From an uncultured Bacteroidales bacterium (GTDB lineage: Bacteria > Bacteroidota > Bacteroidia > Bacteroidales > WCHB1-69), in contig CAJOFJ010000009.1 of the NCBI GenBank assembly GCA_905233625.1, positions 78,492 to 142,491 on the forward strand: a stretch of DNA of 64,000 nt, given 5' to 3'. Positions 34,975 through 44,467 of this stretch are shown here, piece by piece. The first letter of the stretch is position 1. Each line of letters begins with the position of its first letter. Position numbers and translations under genes: made by a program. The notes beneath the pieces are model-generated. The model was not told where the DNA came from. It saw nothing but the letters and a program-made list of their open reading frames with translations, and made no database searches.

Positions 34975-35862
34975 ATGGGAAAACTGACCATCCATACCAT
35001 CAACTACCTGCGTACCGGTTACGAGGAGAACGATATTACCCCCGAAGATTATATCTCGGCCATCTTGGAGTACGACGACCAAGGCAATGTGATTTCAGAG
35101 AATACCTACAATCCTGACGCCACGCTTTTGTCTGCTACCACTACAGCATACGATGATAATCATCATCCTCTGCTGGTGAAAAATTATGATGGTGAAGGCA
35201 TGCTTTGCGAACAGGTCAGCAGCGTGTACGAAAATGGTCGGCTGGTGGAACAGAAACAGTGCTATGGTGAAGGTATGCCCGAATATACTACCCGCCTGGT
35301 ATACGAGAACGACCGCCTGCTGCGTCGCGATTGCTACGATGAGGACGAATTCTCTTATACCGAAAGAGTTTTCACATACAATGACAAAGGCCAGCTGGTG
35401 AAGGATGTGGAATATGACGAGGATGGCAATGAGATGTATGTCACCACCATGCAATACGACGAGAAAGGACACGTGATTGTGCGTGTACGCGATGAGGTGC
35501 AGCAGAAAGACCGCCGTACCGTCAATTTTGAATACGACGAACAAGGCCGGAAAATCAAAGACCTGATCTACAATTATGAAGAAGCTTTGATTGCCAAGGT
35601 GTATTATCGCTACGATACTGAGAATCATTTGACAGAGCAGGAAGAGGAGGATTTGGACCATTACCGTTTGACTATTTACGAGTACGAGGGCAACAATATG
35701 GTCAAGATTTCTGCGTTTGATAAAGATAAGAATTTATTGTCGTATACCACTTATACGTATGATTCAGAAGGCAGGGTGCTGACCCAGGACGCGTATTCCA
35801 ATGATGAGGTGAATCCTTCTGTCTGCCGCTTGGTGAATCATACGGATTATAACAGAGCGTAA
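34975..35862 (+). CDS. Cytoplasmic YD/RHS-like repeat protein
   Basis: From ATG 34975 the 295-residue protein is built of about ten irregular 20-25-residue units of the form YDxxGxxxxxxxYxxxG, for example LEYDDQGNVISENTY, FTYNDKGQLVKDVEYDEDGN, FEYDEQGRKIKDLIY and YTYDSEGRVLTQDAY. These are the YD repeats of RHS shells, but there is no signal peptide, no toxin domain and no RHS core. It is very acidic. It begins 21 bp after its promoter box, and radA begins 2 bp after its stop, so the two may be co-transcribed. Function unknown. Confidence 0.7.
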   Translation: MGKLTIHTINYLRTGYEENDITPEDYISAILEYDDQGNVISENTYNPDATLLSATTTAYDDNHHPLLVKNYDGEGMLCEQVSSVYENGRLVEQKQCYGEGMPEYTTRLVYENDRLLRRDCYDEDEFSYTERVFTYNDKGQLVKDVEYDEDGNEMYVTTMQYDEKGHVIVRVRDEVQQKDRRTVNFEYDEQGRKIKDLIYNYEEALIAKVYYRYDTENHLTEQEEEDLDHYRLTIYEYEGNNMVKISAFDKDKNLLSYTTYTYDSEGRVLTQDAYSNDEVNPSVCRLVNHTDYNRA

Positions 35863-35864
35863 TC

Positions 35865-37238
35865 ATGGCCAAGACCAAAACACAGTTCTTCTGCAAAAAT
35901 TGTGGACACCAGTCCGCCCAGTGGATGGGGCGTTGCCCGTCGTGCGGCGAGTGGAACACCTTTGAGGAGGAAGTGTTGGTGCGCCAGGAGGCTCCCAAAG
36001 GCAAGTCCAATGCAGTCATCAGACAGAGCAAGCCTAAGCTGTTCAGCGAGATTTCCTTGCAGGAGATGCCGCGTCTGCATTCGCATATCGGTGAGTTAGA
36101 CCGTGTGTTGGGCGGAGGTATTGTGGCAGGTTCTATCACCTTGCTGGGCGGCGAGCCTGGTATCGGCAAATCAACTTTGTTGCTGCAGATGGCCCTGCAG
36201 ATGACAGAGACCAAGATATTGTATGTTTCCGGCGAGGAGAGCGAGAGCCAGCTGAAGATGCGTGCCGAGCGTCTGGGAAGTCCCGATGCGCTGAAGCATT
36301 GCTATATCCTGACCGAAACGTCAACACAGGAGATTTTCAAGCATATTGAAACCCTGCAACCTCAGTTGTTGATTGTGGATTCTATCCAGACTTTGCAGAG
36401 CAATTTGATAGACTCCGCTTCAGGTTCGGTGTCACAAATCAAGGAGTGCGCCGCCGAGTTCCAGCACCTGGCCAAAACAACTGCTATTCCGGTGTTTTTG
36501 ATCGGTCATATCACCAAGGACGGCACGTTGGCGGGACCCAAAATTCTGGAGCATATTGTGGATACGGTGCTGCAGTTCGAGGGCGACCAGCATTATGGTT
36601 ACCGTATTGTTCGTTGCATCAAGAACCGCTTCGGCTCCACTTCCGAGCTGGGCATTTTCGAGATGAATGAGAATGGCCTGCGCGAGGTGCTCAATCCCTC
36701 CGAGATTCTGGTTTCCCAGCACGAAGAGGATTATAGCGGCAGTGCTATCGCCGCCGTGATGGAAGGCAACCGTCCCATCATGATTGAGACCCAGAGTTTG
36801 GTGAGTTCAGCGGTTTATGGTACACCGCAGCGTTCAGCCACGGGTTTTGACACCCGCCGTATGAATATGCTGCTGGCTGTGCTGGAAAAACGTTGCCGCT
36901 TCAAAATCGGAGCCAAGGATGTGTTCCTGAACATTGCAGGTGGCATCCATGTGGAGGATCCGGCTATCAACTTGGCGGTGGTGGCCTCTATCCTGTCGTC
37001 AACGGCCGATATTGCCATCGATGCCAAAACCTGCTTTGCCGGCGAGCTGGGACTGAACGGGGAAGTACGCCCCGTGACCCGTATAGAGCAGCGTATCATG
37101 GAGGCCAACAAGCTGGGTTTTACCCGCATGTTTGTGTCCAAATATAATTTGAAAGGCGTGAAATTGAGCGGTTTGAAAATCAAAATCCTGCCGATTTCAC
37201 GGGTGGAGGAGATGTTGTCTTTATTATTTCAAGCGTAA
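35865..37238 (+). CDS. radA: DNA repair protein RadA/Sms
   Basis: The 457-residue protein has the N-terminal C4 zinc finger (FFCKNCGHQSAQWMGRCPSC), Walker A GGEPGIGKSTLLLQM, Walker B LLIVDSIQTL, the RadA motif IKNRFGSTSELGIF and a Lon-like C-terminal domain. RadA is a DnaB-type helicase for branch migration during recombination. It follows the YD-repeat gene by 2 bp and is itself followed 2 bp later by porQ. Confidence 0.94.
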   Translation: MAKTKTQFFCKNCGHQSAQWMGRCPSCGEWNTFEEEVLVRQEAPKGKSNAVIRQSKPKLFSEISLQEMPRLHSHIGELDRVLGGGIVAGSITLLGGEPGIGKSTLLLQMALQMTETKILYVSGEESESQLKMRAERLGSPDALKHCYILTETSTQEIFKHIETLQPQLLIVDSIQTLQSNLIDSASGSVSQIKECAAEFQHLAKTTAIPVFLIGHITKDGTLAGPKILEHIVDTVLQFEGDQHYGYRIVRCIKNRFGSTSELGIFEMNENGLREVLNPSEILVSQHEEDYSGSAIAAVMEGNRPIMIETQSLVSSAVYGTPQRSATGFDTRRMNMLLAVLEKRCRFKIGAKDVFLNIAGGIHVEDPAINLAVVASILSSTADIAIDAKTCFAGELGLNGEVRPVTRIEQRIMEANKLGFTRMFVSKYNLKGVKLSGLKIKILPISRVEEMLSLLFQA

Positions 37239-37240
37239 AA

Positions 37241-38344
37241 ATGAAAAAATACTGGTTGCCGATATTGCTTTTGCTTTTCTCGACAGGTCTGATGGCCCAG
37301 TCGAACGGTAACTATGTGTACAATTTTCTGTCACTGAATTACTCCAGCCGTATTGCGGGCTTGGGTAGCAACCTGATTTCTGTTCATGACGATGATCCGT
37401 CTATCATCACGACCAATCCTTCGTTGATTAGCGACAGACACCATACTTCCCTGTTGATGAATTTTACCAACTATTTCAAAGGCTCGAATTATGTGTCGGC
37501 CATGTATTCACATTCTTTCGGCAATGTGGGAAGTTTTGCTTTTGAGATGCGCTATGTCGGCTATGGTCGTTTTACGGAAACCGATGTGACAGGGCAGGAG
37601 ATAGGTTCGTTCCGTGCTGGCGATCTGGCCGCTATTGTGGGCTGGGGCCGGGAGCTGGGCAAAGGCTTCTCCGTCGGTGCCAGCCTGAAATTGATTTATT
37701 GTGGCTATGCTGACTATAATTCTTTCGGAATAGCCGCTGATGTGGCAGGAACTTATTATAACGAGAAAAAAAGGCTCTCTGTGTCCTTGCTGTTCAAGAA
37801 CATGGGATCGGAGCTGAAACCGTTCACCCCGGGAAATTTCGAGAAATTGCCGTTTGACATACAGATCGCCTTTTCCCAGCGTTTTGCCCATATCCCGGTA
37901 AGATACCACATTTCGCTGCATTCGCTGTACAAATGGAATATGGCTTATACAGGTACCGACAATCCTTTGTATTCAAAGGATGCCATTACCGGCGAGGTAC
38001 AGACTCCCTCCAAGGCGGCCACGTTCTTCGACAATTTGTTCCGTCATGTGGTGGTGGGCATCGAAATCATCCCAGTGAAGTACCTATCGCTGTATTTCGC
38101 TTATAATCATAATATTCATCAGGAAATGAAGATTCCGCAGAAGCGCAGTTTCGCAGGGTTTTCCTATGGTTTCATGATTAATATCAGATCTATACAGGTC
38201 GGTTTCTCACGTAATCATTATGCCGTTGGGGCAGTGCCTAACAATCTGACATTCAGCATGAATATTGAAGAATTGTGTAAATTGTCCAAAGAAAATAAAG
38301 AAAAGAAATTAATACGTAACAAGTCGAAAAATGAAAAAAATTAG
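37241..38344 (+). CDS. porQ: Type IX secretion system protein PorQ
   Basis: The 367-residue protein has a signal peptide (LPILLLLFSTGLMAQ) and then a FadL-like outer-membrane beta-barrel pattern beginning with the PorQ/PorV sequence NYSSRIAGLGSNLISVHDDD and NPSLISDRHHTSLLMNFTNY. PorQ is one of the T9SS-linked barrel proteins that bind cargo at the outer membrane. A gingipain-like cargo gene follows with a 14-nt overlap. Confidence 0.85.
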   Translation: MKKYWLPILLLLFSTGLMAQSNGNYVYNFLSLNYSSRIAGLGSNLISVHDDDPSIITTNPSLISDRHHTSLLMNFTNYFKGSNYVSAMYSHSFGNVGSFAFEMRYVGYGRFTETDVTGQEIGSFRAGDLAAIVGWGRELGKGFSVGASLKLIYCGYADYNSFGIAADVAGTYYNEKKRLSVSLLFKNMGSELKPFTPGNFEKLPFDIQIAFSQRFAHIPVRYHISLHSLYKWNMAYTGTDNPLYSKDAITGEVQTPSKAATFFDNLFRHVVVGIEIIPVKYLSLYFAYNHNIHQEMKIPQKRSFAGFSYGFMINIRSIQVGFSRNHYAVGAVPNNLTFSMNIEELCKLSKENKEKKLIRNKSKNEKN

Positions 38345-41300
38345 TGCTCTTTTACTGCTTTTGCTGGTGGTAAATTTGATGTTTGCCCAGAAAATTGCCT
38401 ATACCGTACTGTCTTCGGATGACAGTGGGTTGACGGTAAAGATTGACATGCCGGCATATTCCACTTCACCGGTGGAAATCAATGGACAGGTTTACCAGAA
38501 ACTGGCTCTTTCAGGCGCATATACCCTTGATGAATTAGGCGTCCCGGAATTGTTGGTGGATGGCAAATCATTGATTATTCCGGAAAACAGCCAGCCGACG
38601 GTATCTGTGATTAATGCTGATTATGAAGTGGTGGAGAATTTCAAGTTGCATCCTTCCAAAGGGGTGATTTTCAGAAATACCAATCCCGATGATGTACCCT
38701 ATCAGTTTGGTGCCGCCTATCAGCGGGATGCATTTCAGATGGCAGCTCCGGTTCAACTGACGAGTACTTTTTATATGCGTGATTTTCATGGTGTTACTTT
38801 ACAAGTTTTCCCTTTTGATTATAACCCTGTACAGCAGAAACTCAAGGTTTACCGTTCATTGACTGTGCGGGTGAACTATAACGCTCCTTATACTGCCCAG
38901 CGGGCCCGTAAGAATTGCACTGAGTTCAATGAGGTGTATCAAAATTTCTTTTTGAATTATGAAAGAAGCCGTTACACCACTATCGTGGAAACGGGCGAGA
39001 TTCTGATTATCACGCCTGCGCAATTTGTGGAAGCATTGCAGCCATACGTAAATTGGAAAATCAAAAACGGCTATCCCACGACCGTGGTAACATTGGAAAC
39101 GGTGGGAAGTACCAACACAGCAGTCAAAAATTATATCACGTCTTTCTATAATGAGCATAACCTGGCTTTTGTGGTGATTGTGGGTGACGGCAATTTGTTC
39201 CCCTATTTCACTAAAGATGGTGAGATATCCGATAATTTTTACACTGAAATTGTGGGTAATGATGAGGTTCCGGATATTATCTTGGGTAAGATTTCCGCTG
39301 AAAATGTTACTCATGTGACCACTCAGGTGAACAAGTTTATCCAGTATGAGGAAAATCCTGCGGTGACTACGCATTTCGACCAATTTTTGGGTATTGGTTC
39401 TTCCGAAGGACCTGGTGAGGAGAATGAATATGATTATCAGCATATCCGTAATATCGACAATAAATTACAGGCTTTTACTTACACTGGTGGTTATGAATTG
39501 TTTGAGGGTTCCCAGGGCGGTTTGGATGCCAGTGGCAATCCTACCGCTGCCAATGTGAGTGCCGCTGTAAATGCGGGTGTGGGTATCATTACTTATTGTG
39601 GACATGGAGATGTGACTTTGTGGGCTACCACCAATTTCAATAATACAAACATCGGTAACCTTACCAATTACAACATGTTGCCTTTTATTATCTCAGTAGC
39701 CTGTTTGAATGGCAGTTATGTCAATAACACCTGTTTTGCCGAAGCTTGGCTGCGAGCCACGAAGAATGGCCAGCCCACGGGTGCGGTCAGCACGGTGATG
39801 TCCACTATGAGCCAGCCCTGGAATCCTCCAATGTGCGGCCAGGATGAGATGATCCGATTGCTGACTGGTGCGGAGAATACACCTGTGAAGCGTACTTATG
39901 GTGGTATTGTTTTCAATGGTTTGGCCAAAATGCACGATGTTTATCCGACAAGCTCTTCCCAGGGTTTGCAGACGATGCGTACCTGGGTGATTTTCGGTGA
40001 TCCGACCTTGCAAGTGCGTACAGCCACACCGCAGGAATTGACCGTTACACACGCTGAACAAATGTTTGCTGGTGTCACACAATTGCAGGTTATGTCTCCC
40101 GTGGAAGATGCCAAGGTGGTGCTGACCAAAGGCAATAACATACTCGCACAAGGAGTCATAGCGAATGGAAGTCTCATGTTGAATTTCAATGAGGTGTTAT
40201 TACCTATGGATACCGTACATTTGTTGGTGTCTGCTTTCAATTATATTCCTTATCAGGCTGATATTCCGGTTATTGTGAATAATGAACCCTATCTTACTTA
40301 TATGGGTCATCAGATTGACAATGCCAGTGGCCATCCGTCATATAATGAATTGGTGGATGTGACCATGCAATTGAAAAATGTGGGCGGTGTGGCATCCTCT
40401 GATTTCACCGTGGTGGTAACTACCAACGATGAATATGTTTCCTTGTTGCAAAACACGTTCAGCTCGACAGGTTTGCAGCCCAATGAGAGTGTTTCATTGT
40501 CCAATGCTATCCGCTTCAAGGTGGCTCCGAATGTGCCCTACGGCCATGTGGCGATTTTCCATGCAGTGATGACTGCCGGTGATTATGTGACCGAACAGGA
40601 TTTCTCACAACTATTGTATGCTCCCAAATTGGCTATCGGCAATTGTGAGGTCGATGATTCACAATCCACGGAGACTGTCAACGGACGTATTGATTTCGGT
40701 GAGACGGTGACTCTGAATATCCCCATGCAGAACATTGGAAATGCCAGGGCACAGTTTGGCTTTGTGACGGTGGAGAACCTGAACAACGCCATCAGTTTTA
40801 ATTCTGCTACGATACAGACATTACCTTTTATGGAAGAGGGTGCTTCCAAAATGTTGAACTTTTCGGTGACAGTGAATCCAGAAATTCAGGAGAGTACAAT
40901 AGCGGAATTCAAATTGGTATATACAGCAGGTTTTTATAAGGCTGAAAAAACTTTCGCTTTGCTGATAGGTGCCAATATTGAAGACTGGGAAACGGGAGAT
41001 TTCTCTTCCTACAATTGGGATTTGGGAACCTCCAACCAATGGCAGATTACCACCACGCATCCATACGAAGGTACATACGCGGTGCGTTCCTATCCGATTG
41101 GTAACAGTAAGTCTTCCTCGTTGAAATTGACGATGGAGATTTCTCAACCCGATACCATCTCGTTCTATTACTATGTGTCTTGTGAGCCAGGGGGAACCAA
41201 TTGGTGGGGTCAGACGCAACAGTATGATTATTTGGCTTTCTATATTAACAATACCAAAAAGGATTCCTGGGATGGAGAAGTATCATGGACCAAGGCCGAA

Positions 41301-41696
41301 TATCCTTTAGCTGCGGGAACATATACTTTTGAGTGGCGTTATACCAAAGATAATTATCAAACCGGTGGCGAAGACTTGGCTATGATTGACTACATCTCGT
41401 TGCCAGCCGCCGTAAAACAATCCACAGCGGTCCAGAATTACACTGAAGATGGCATTTTGATATCCTGCTATCCCAATCCTGCCACAGATTATGTGGTGAT
41501 TGCCGGCGAAAAATTGCCGGAATTCCAGCAAGGAAGAGCTGATTTGTTTAATATTTCCGGTCAGCGTGTGCATAGTGTGGCGCTTACCGATACTCATACT
41601 ACTATGAACCTGAGTGATTTGTCCGCTGGCACTTATTTGCTGGTGGTTTGGAATGGTGATAAACAAGTTAAGGCTGTTAAAATTTTGAAAGACTAA
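38331..41696 (+). CDS. Gingipain-like C25 cysteine peptidase with T9SS sorting tail
   Basis: The 1121-residue protein has a signal peptide, a C25 propeptide region (residues ~20-210), and the catalytic domain with His in ITYCGHGDVTLW (about residue 425) and Cys in IISVACLNGSYVNN (about 458). Ig-like domains follow, then a MAM-like domain (DWETGDFSSYNWDLGTSNQW) similar to the one in the M14 protein, and a type A sorting domain (ISCYPNPATDYVVIAGEKLP, LSAGTYLLVVWNGDKQVKAV). It should be exported by T9SS as a surface endopeptidase. PorU is the alternative, but the long Ig/MAM extension fits a cargo peptidase better. Confidence 0.85.
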   Translation: MKKISALLLLLLVVNLMFAQKIAYTVLSSDDSGLTVKIDMPAYSTSPVEINGQVYQKLALSGAYTLDELGVPELLVDGKSLIIPENSQPTVSVINADYEVVENFKLHPSKGVIFRNTNPDDVPYQFGAAYQRDAFQMAAPVQLTSTFYMRDFHGVTLQVFPFDYNPVQQKLKVYRSLTVRVNYNAPYTAQRARKNCTEFNEVYQNFFLNYERSRYTTIVETGEILIITPAQFVEALQPYVNWKIKNGYPTTVVTLETVGSTNTAVKNYITSFYNEHNLAFVVIVGDGNLFPYFTKDGEISDNFYTEIVGNDEVPDIILGKISAENVTHVTTQVNKFIQYEENPAVTTHFDQFLGIGSSEGPGEENEYDYQHIRNIDNKLQAFTYTGGYELFEGSQGGLDASGNPTAANVSAAVNAGVGIITYCGHGDVTLWATTNFNNTNIGNLTNYNMLPFIISVACLNGSYVNNTCFAEAWLRATKNGQPTGAVSTVMSTMSQPWNPPMCGQDEMIRLLTGAENTPVKRTYGGIVFNGLAKMHDVYPTSSSQGLQTMRTWVIFGDPTLQVRTATPQELTVTHAEQMFAGVTQLQVMSPVEDAKVVLTKGNNILAQGVIANGSLMLNFNEVLLPMDTVHLLVSAFNYIPYQADIPVIVNNEPYLTYMGHQIDNASGHPSYNELVDVTMQLKNVGGVASSDFTVVVTTNDEYVSLLQNTFSSTGLQPNESVSLSNAIRFKVAPNVPYGHVAIFHAVMTAGDYVTEQDFSQLLYAPKLAIGNCEVDDSQSTETVNGRIDFGETVTLNIPMQNIGNARAQFGFVTVENLNNAISFNSATIQTLPFMEEGASKMLNFSVTVNPEIQESTIAEFKLVYTAGFYKAEKTFALLIGANIEDWETGDFSSYNWDLGTSNQWQITTTHPYEGTYAVRSYPIGNSKSSSLKLTMEISQPDTISFYYYVSCEPGGTNWWGQTQQYDYLAFYINNTKKDSWDGEVSWTKAEYPLAAGTYTFEWRYTKDNYQTGGEDLAMIDYISLPAAVKQSTAVQNYTEDGILISCYPNPATDYVVIAGEKLPEFQQGRADLFNISGQRVHSVALTDTHTTMNLSDLSAGTYLLVVWNGDKQVKAVKILKD

Positions 41697-41697
41697 G

Positions 41698-42465
41698 ATG
41701 GAAAGACCTTTGATATTGATTGTCAATGATGACGGCTACGAGGCGAAAGGCCTGTATGCCATGGTGGAAGCTGCCAAGGATTTTGGCGAAATAGTGGTGG
41801 TTGTGCCCGACAGTGTCCGTTCGGGTATGGGACATGCCATTACGATGAATGAACCGCTGAGAATAAAACTCTATCGTGAGGAAGACGGTATCAAGTATTA
41901 CAGAACGAATGGTACCCCTGTGGATTGTGTGAAATTAGGACAGAGGGTGGTGTTGCGTGACCGTAAGATTGATTTGGTGTTGTCAGGTATCAACCATGGC
42001 TCCAACTCCTCTGTCAGCCTGATTTATTCGGGCACGATGGCCGCAGCCATTGAAGGCAGTTTCGAGGGTTCCAGAGCGGTAGGTTTCTCTCTTCTGGATT
42101 ATTCTCCGGATGCGGATTTCACCGCTGCTGTGCATTACGCCAAAAAGCTTATTCCGCAGCTGCTGGCTACCGATTTTCCGCCACAGATTTCACTGAATAT
42201 CAATATTCCGAAGGGCTCTGTCGAGGATATTAAGGGTATCAAGATTACCAGACAGACCAAGGGCTATTGGGCAGAGGATTTGGTAGAACGTATAGATTGC
42301 TTCGGAAGGCCGTATTACTGGCTTTCCGGTTATCTCATTGATCAGGATCCACACGATGACACTTGTCAGTGGGCATTGACACACAATTATATTTCCATAC
42401 AGCCGGTTCAAACCGATTTGACGGCTTATCAGTATATGAATAATTTTAAGGCATTGGAGGAATAA
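41698..42465 (+). CDS. surE: 5'/3'-nucleotidase SurE
   Basis: The 255-residue protein begins ILIVNDDGYEAKGLYAM with the metal-binding Asp-Asp, then VVPDSVRSGMGHAITMNEPL, YRTNGTPVDCVKLG and VLSGINHGSNSSVSLIYSGT, all SurE hallmarks. It dephosphorylates nucleoside monophosphates. It starts 1 bp after the peptidase stop, and its own stop overlaps the next start. Confidence 0.93.
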   Translation: MERPLILIVNDDGYEAKGLYAMVEAAKDFGEIVVVVPDSVRSGMGHAITMNEPLRIKLYREEDGIKYYRTNGTPVDCVKLGQRVVLRDRKIDLVLSGINHGSNSSVSLIYSGTMAAAIEGSFEGSRAVGFSLLDYSPDADFTAAVHYAKKLIPQLLATDFPPQISLNINIPKGSVEDIKGIKITRQTKGYWAEDLVERIDCFGRPYYWLSGYLIDQDPHDDTCQWALTHNYISIQPVQTDLTAYQYMNNFKALEE

Positions 42466-42767
42466 TGGGCAATTTTGTTGAGAAACTGAGAAGAGATTCT
42501 TTACCGATGGGTTTGTTCATCGGTTTTGTCTGCCCTGCAATTTTGTTTGGCATTCTGTATGGCATTGTCGTTATTGTGCAACAACAAACAGGTGCTTTGA
42601 ATATTGAAAAGATGATTCAGAAGCTTATTCTGTTGAGTGTGATTCCCAATGTGCTGTTATTGCGGTATTATTTGGTAAAATTGAAATACGATCTCACAGG
42701 CAGGGGCATTCTGCTGGTTACCTTTGTCATTGCGATGTTGTTTGCGGTGCTGGAAATTGCCTTATAA
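42465..42767 (+). CDS. Small three-helix membrane protein beside surE
   Basis: The 100-residue protein has three hydrophobic segments (LFIGFVCPAILFGILYGIVV, LILLSVIPNVLLLRYYLV, ILLVTFVIAMLFAVLEIAL). Its start codon overlaps the surE stop, so they are translationally coupled. I recall a similar small gene between surE and lpxB in other Bacteroidota; no lpxB follows here. Function unknown. Confidence 0.72.
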   Translation: MGNFVEKLRRDSLPMGLFIGFVCPAILFGILYGIVVIVQQQTGALNIEKMIQKLILLSVIPNVLLLRYYLVKLKYDLTGRGILLVTFVIAMLFAVLEIAL

Positions 42768-43009
42768 CAATTTTATTTTCATTGCGATAAAAAACATAAA
42801 ATAATAAGATTATGAAAAAACTCCTATTATTTTTGGCAGTAGTTTTGATAAGTACCACCGCATTCGCCCAAAGCGTAACCCTTACCTTCATCGCCAAGGA
42901 TGCGGCCAACCAGCATGTACAGCTCAACCGTGTGTCCATTACTAACTTAACCAAGGGCTGGCAGGAAACAATATATTGGCCTGATACGACATGGTACAGG
43001 TATTGCAGA

Positions 43010-43039
43010 TGTAGAGACGCGCCGTGGCACGTCTCTACA
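43010..43039. repeat. TGTAGAGACG palindrome, copy 4 (breaks FISUMP copy 1)
   Basis: Arms TGTAGAGACG and CGTCTCTACA around CGCCGTGGCA. Identical to the one at 46130, at the same place in the paralogue. Confidence 0.9.
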
Positions 43040-43316
43040 ATTGTTCCAAAACAATCCCAACCCCTTCACCGGCACCACCGAGGTGAACCTGATGGTGGCA
43101 AATGAAGGCACGGTAACCATGGACATTGCCGACATCAATGGCCGTATTGTTGTGGTGAATGATTATGCCTTACAAGCGGGTTCCCACCAATTCCGCATTA
43201 CCTTGGCCACCGCTGGCACCTATGTGATGACCGCCCGCCAGAGCGGCCAAACCTCATCCATCAAAATGGTATGCAATGGTGGTGCCGATGCCAACAAAAT
43301 GGAATACATTGGTACC

Positions 43317-43344
43317 GTAGAGACGCACGGCCGTGCGTCTCTAC
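43317..43344. repeat. Palindrome, copy 5 (in frame in FISUMP copy 1)
   Basis: Perfect 28-nt palindrome, arms GTAGAGACGCACGG and CCGTGCGTCTCTAC, read as Val-Glu-Thr-His-Gly-Arg-Ala-Ser-Leu-Gln. Confidence 0.9.
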
Positions 43345-44212
43345 AATCGCCTAAATCACAAAATGCCCCCAAATACACCACCACCCACCTTTTCACCTTC
43401 GGCGATCAGATGGAATACGTGGGCTATGCCAGCATTAACGGCAGTGAGGCGGAGAGCCAGCATGTAACTCAAGAGCAAAATGCCTCACAGACAATTGTCT
43501 TGCAGTTCGCTGAAACAGTCGGCAATCCGTATGATGGCCAACCCTGTTCGGGAGCGGCCACGGTGACCGATATTGACAATAATACTTACAATACAGTGCA
43601 AATTGGCAATCAGTGCTGGATGAAAGAAAATCTGCGTACCACACAATATGCTGATGGAACAAGTATTGCTTTTGGGAGTAGTACGAGCACCACAACGGCT
43701 TACCGTTATTATCCCAATAATGATCACTCCAACGTTCCTACATACGGTTATCTGTACAACTGGCTAGCAGTGATGGGTAACTCATCTACTAGTAGTGCCA
43801 ATCCCAGTGGAGTACAGGGCATTTGTCCAACAGGCTGGCATGTTCCGAGTGATGCGGAATGGACACAGCTGACCGATTATGTAAGCAGCCAGAGCCAGTA
43901 TGTGTGTGGTGGAGACAGTGCCTATATAGCCAAGGCATTGGCTTCCACCACAGGCTGGAACAGTTACACAGTTACTTGTGTAGTGGGCAATAACCCAAGT
44001 AATAACAATGCCACAGGTTTTTCGGCTCTTCCTGCTGGCGGCTACCTCAGCCCCTACGAAGCTTTCGGTTATCGTGCCTACTTTTGGAGTGCGTCGGAGG
44101 ACAATGACTACATCGCGTACACCCGTGTTCTTGGCTACAAATACGCCGCCGTGTACAAGAGCGACTACTACAAGAACTACGCGTTCTCGGTCCGTTGTGT
44201 TCGCGATTAGAG

Positions 44213-44247
44213 CAGACCGCACAAGCGCGGAGCGCAAAAGCGGTCTG
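44213..44247 (+). terminator. Hairpin after FISUMP copy 1
   Basis: CAGACCGC (44213-44220) pairs with GCGGTCTG (44240-44247). The same hairpin follows copy 2 at 47608-47642, so it was part of the duplicated unit. Confidence 0.5.
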
Positions 44248-44439
44248 TCAAGCAAACCCGCAGCAAGGCGGGCGAAAAAAATCAAAAAATATTAATTCAG
44301 AAAAATCAATTAAACAATAACATGGTGGAAGCCGAAAAACCAGAAGAGAGTAGGCGAAAGAAACAAAAACAGTATTATTTTCATATTGAATCTTCGGATG
44401 AAAATATGATTTTTTGTTATACCGAATCGGAATTTATTG

Positions 44440-44447
44440 TATTTTTG
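44440..44447 (+). promoter_or_regulatory. -7 promoter box of the AAA_14 ATPase gene
   Basis: TATTTTTG, ending 20 bp before the ATG at 44468. It rules out the earlier in-frame start at 44414. Confidence 0.6.
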
Positions 44448-44467
44448 CAGAAAATTCCGATTGCAGT

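Larger units (their letters stand above)
42812..44210 (+). pseudogene. FISUMP protein, copy 1, frame broken by a palindromic repeat
   Basis: The N-terminal part (signal peptide LLFLAVVLISTTAFAQ, then SVTLTFIAKDAANQHVQLNR) runs in one frame to about 43010, where a 31-nt palindromic unit shifts the frame. The continuation, from about 43041, is intact to the stop: FQNNPNPFTGTTEVNLMV through GGTYVMTARQSG-like sequence, an internal T9SS-like module, then the FISUMP domain (NTVQIGNQCWMKENLRTTQY, ICPTGWHVPSDAEWTQLTDY, FSVRCVRD). Removing 31 nt would restore one frame as WPDTT...LFQNNPNPF. The downstream part could be translated separately from TTG 43041. A second palindrome at 43317-43344 is in frame. 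Confidence 0.7.

Noticed and set aside
38331-41696. Assignment of the C25 peptidase as the T9SS sortase PorU
   Set aside because: Position after porQ is suggestive, but the long Ig/MAM extension fits a gingipain-like cargo enzyme; it cannot be excluded without a tree.
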